From positions 1 through 64,000 of the forward strand of contig JAXLXV010000022.1 of the NCBI GenBank assembly GCA_046327745.1: 64,000 bases of DNA. Reading direction: 5' to 3'. The stretch comes from JABAQJ01 sp046327745 (lineage in GTDB: Bacteria; Gemmatimonadota; Gemmatimonadetes; Gemmatimonadales; Gemmatimonadaceae). The notes beneath the pieces are model-generated. The model made no database searches, was not told where the DNA came from, and saw only the letters and a program-made list of their open reading frames with translations. Both the position numbers and the translations under genes were made by a program. Shown here piece after piece: positions 63,745-64,000 of the stretch; within the stretch, counting starts at the first letter, position 1, and each line of letters opens with the position of its first letter.

Positions 63745-64000
63745 TTGAGCGTTGAGACCGGCCCGATTGCGCGACACCTCGGCTTCAGCACGGCGGTCGC
63801 TGTCATCGTCTCCAACATGGTGGGCACGGGAGTGTTCACGAGTCTCGGCTTCCAAGTGGGGGGGACACATAGCGGGTTTGCGCTGCTCGCCTTGTGGGGC
63901 GTCGGCGGACTGGTAGCGCTCTGCGGCGCGCTATCGTACGCGGAACTTGGCGTGGCCTATCCCCACTCCGGCGGTGAGTACGTGTACCTCGGGCGTGTGT
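63745..64000 (+). CDS. APC superfamily amino acid permease, 5' part
   Basis: Runs off the right edge; 85 codons are seen. The start of an amino acid-polyamine-organocation permease is recognisable from LGFSTAVAVIVSNMVGTGVFTSLGF (unwound TM1 with the GTG substrate motif) and YAELGVAYPHSGGEYVYL in TM3. TTG 63745 has GCGAGG upstream. The substrate is not predictable from this part. Confidence 0.85.
   Translation, partial: MSVETGPIARHLGFSTAVAVIVSNMVGTGVFTSLGFQVGGTHSGFALLALWGVGGLVALCGALSYAELGVAYPHSGGEYVYLGRV

Noticed and set aside
1..64000. tRNA, rRNA, CRISPR arrays, prophage or complete insertion sequences
   Set aside because: No cloverleaf, rRNA core, spaced repeats, integrase or transposase was seen on either strand.

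Overview
The window is a high-GC (roughly two-thirds G+C) bacterial chromosome segment, densely coded on both strands. Several features point to Gemmatimonadota (Gemmatimonas/Gemmatirosa-like), with Acidobacteriota as the main alternative: ADOP-type MacB/FtsX permeases (one in a PadR-ADOP pair), secreted S9 and CocE/NonD hydrolases, DUF5107-TPR, DUF4342 and DUF4199 proteins, and exported proteins whose signal peptides end in A-x-A before a glutamine. No rRNA, tRNA, CRISPR array, intact insertion sequence or prophage was seen.

Layout. 0-8.4 kb: an orphan hybrid histidine kinase, then a three-gene RND tripartite efflux operon. 8.5-18.4 kb: a frameshifted small gene, a lipocalin-like protein, a serine beta-lactamase-like hydrolase, a dienelactone hydrolase, an S9 peptidase, an MFS transporter, an NADPH:FMN reductase, an MBL-fold hydrolase and a ChrA chromate transporter. 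18.5-26.3 kb: PadR-ADOP, TrmL and small proteins (DHFR/RibD-like, DinB, membrane LuxR, DUF4199, YjbR, lipocalin-like). 26.4-36.6 kb: secreted or lipidated proteins and metabolic enzymes. 36.6-41.7 kb: two more ADOP permeases, the second interrupted by an in-frame amber codon and lying just downstream of a strong terminator. 41.7-47.4 kb: DUF5107-TPR protein, ICL/PEPM enzyme, a small exported protein and an AlkA-like glycosylase. 47.6-52.7 kb: two convergent membrane GGDEF-EAL proteins. 52.9-56.2 kb: RecQ and an HTTM-like membrane pair. 56.5-64 kb: a TPR protein, a 37-bp inverted-repeat insertion flanked by a 9-bp direct repeat, an ArsR-controlled VOC/ArsR/SRPBCC operon, an isoprenylcysteine-methyltransferase-like protein, a degenerate receiver/degenerate EAL pair, a HAD hydrolase, a serpin lipoprotein and the start of an APC permease.

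Functional themes. Envelope transport (RND, MFS, ADOP, ChrA), an exported degradative and surface proteome, and cyclic-di-GMP signalling (two complete GGDEF-EAL proteins plus one degenerate EAL) dominate. Most other genes are single housekeeping or stress genes (TrmL, AlkA-like, RecQ).

The most unusual signal is not a gene. The heptamer GTTAGGC (or its complement GCCTAAC) occurs about 26 times by hand count. In coding DNA it often appears as a TTA-GGC codon pair although TTA is otherwise scarce, and it also supplies stop codons and sits in intergenic DNA. It behaves like a genome-wide sequence tag, for example an uptake or architecture-imparting motif.
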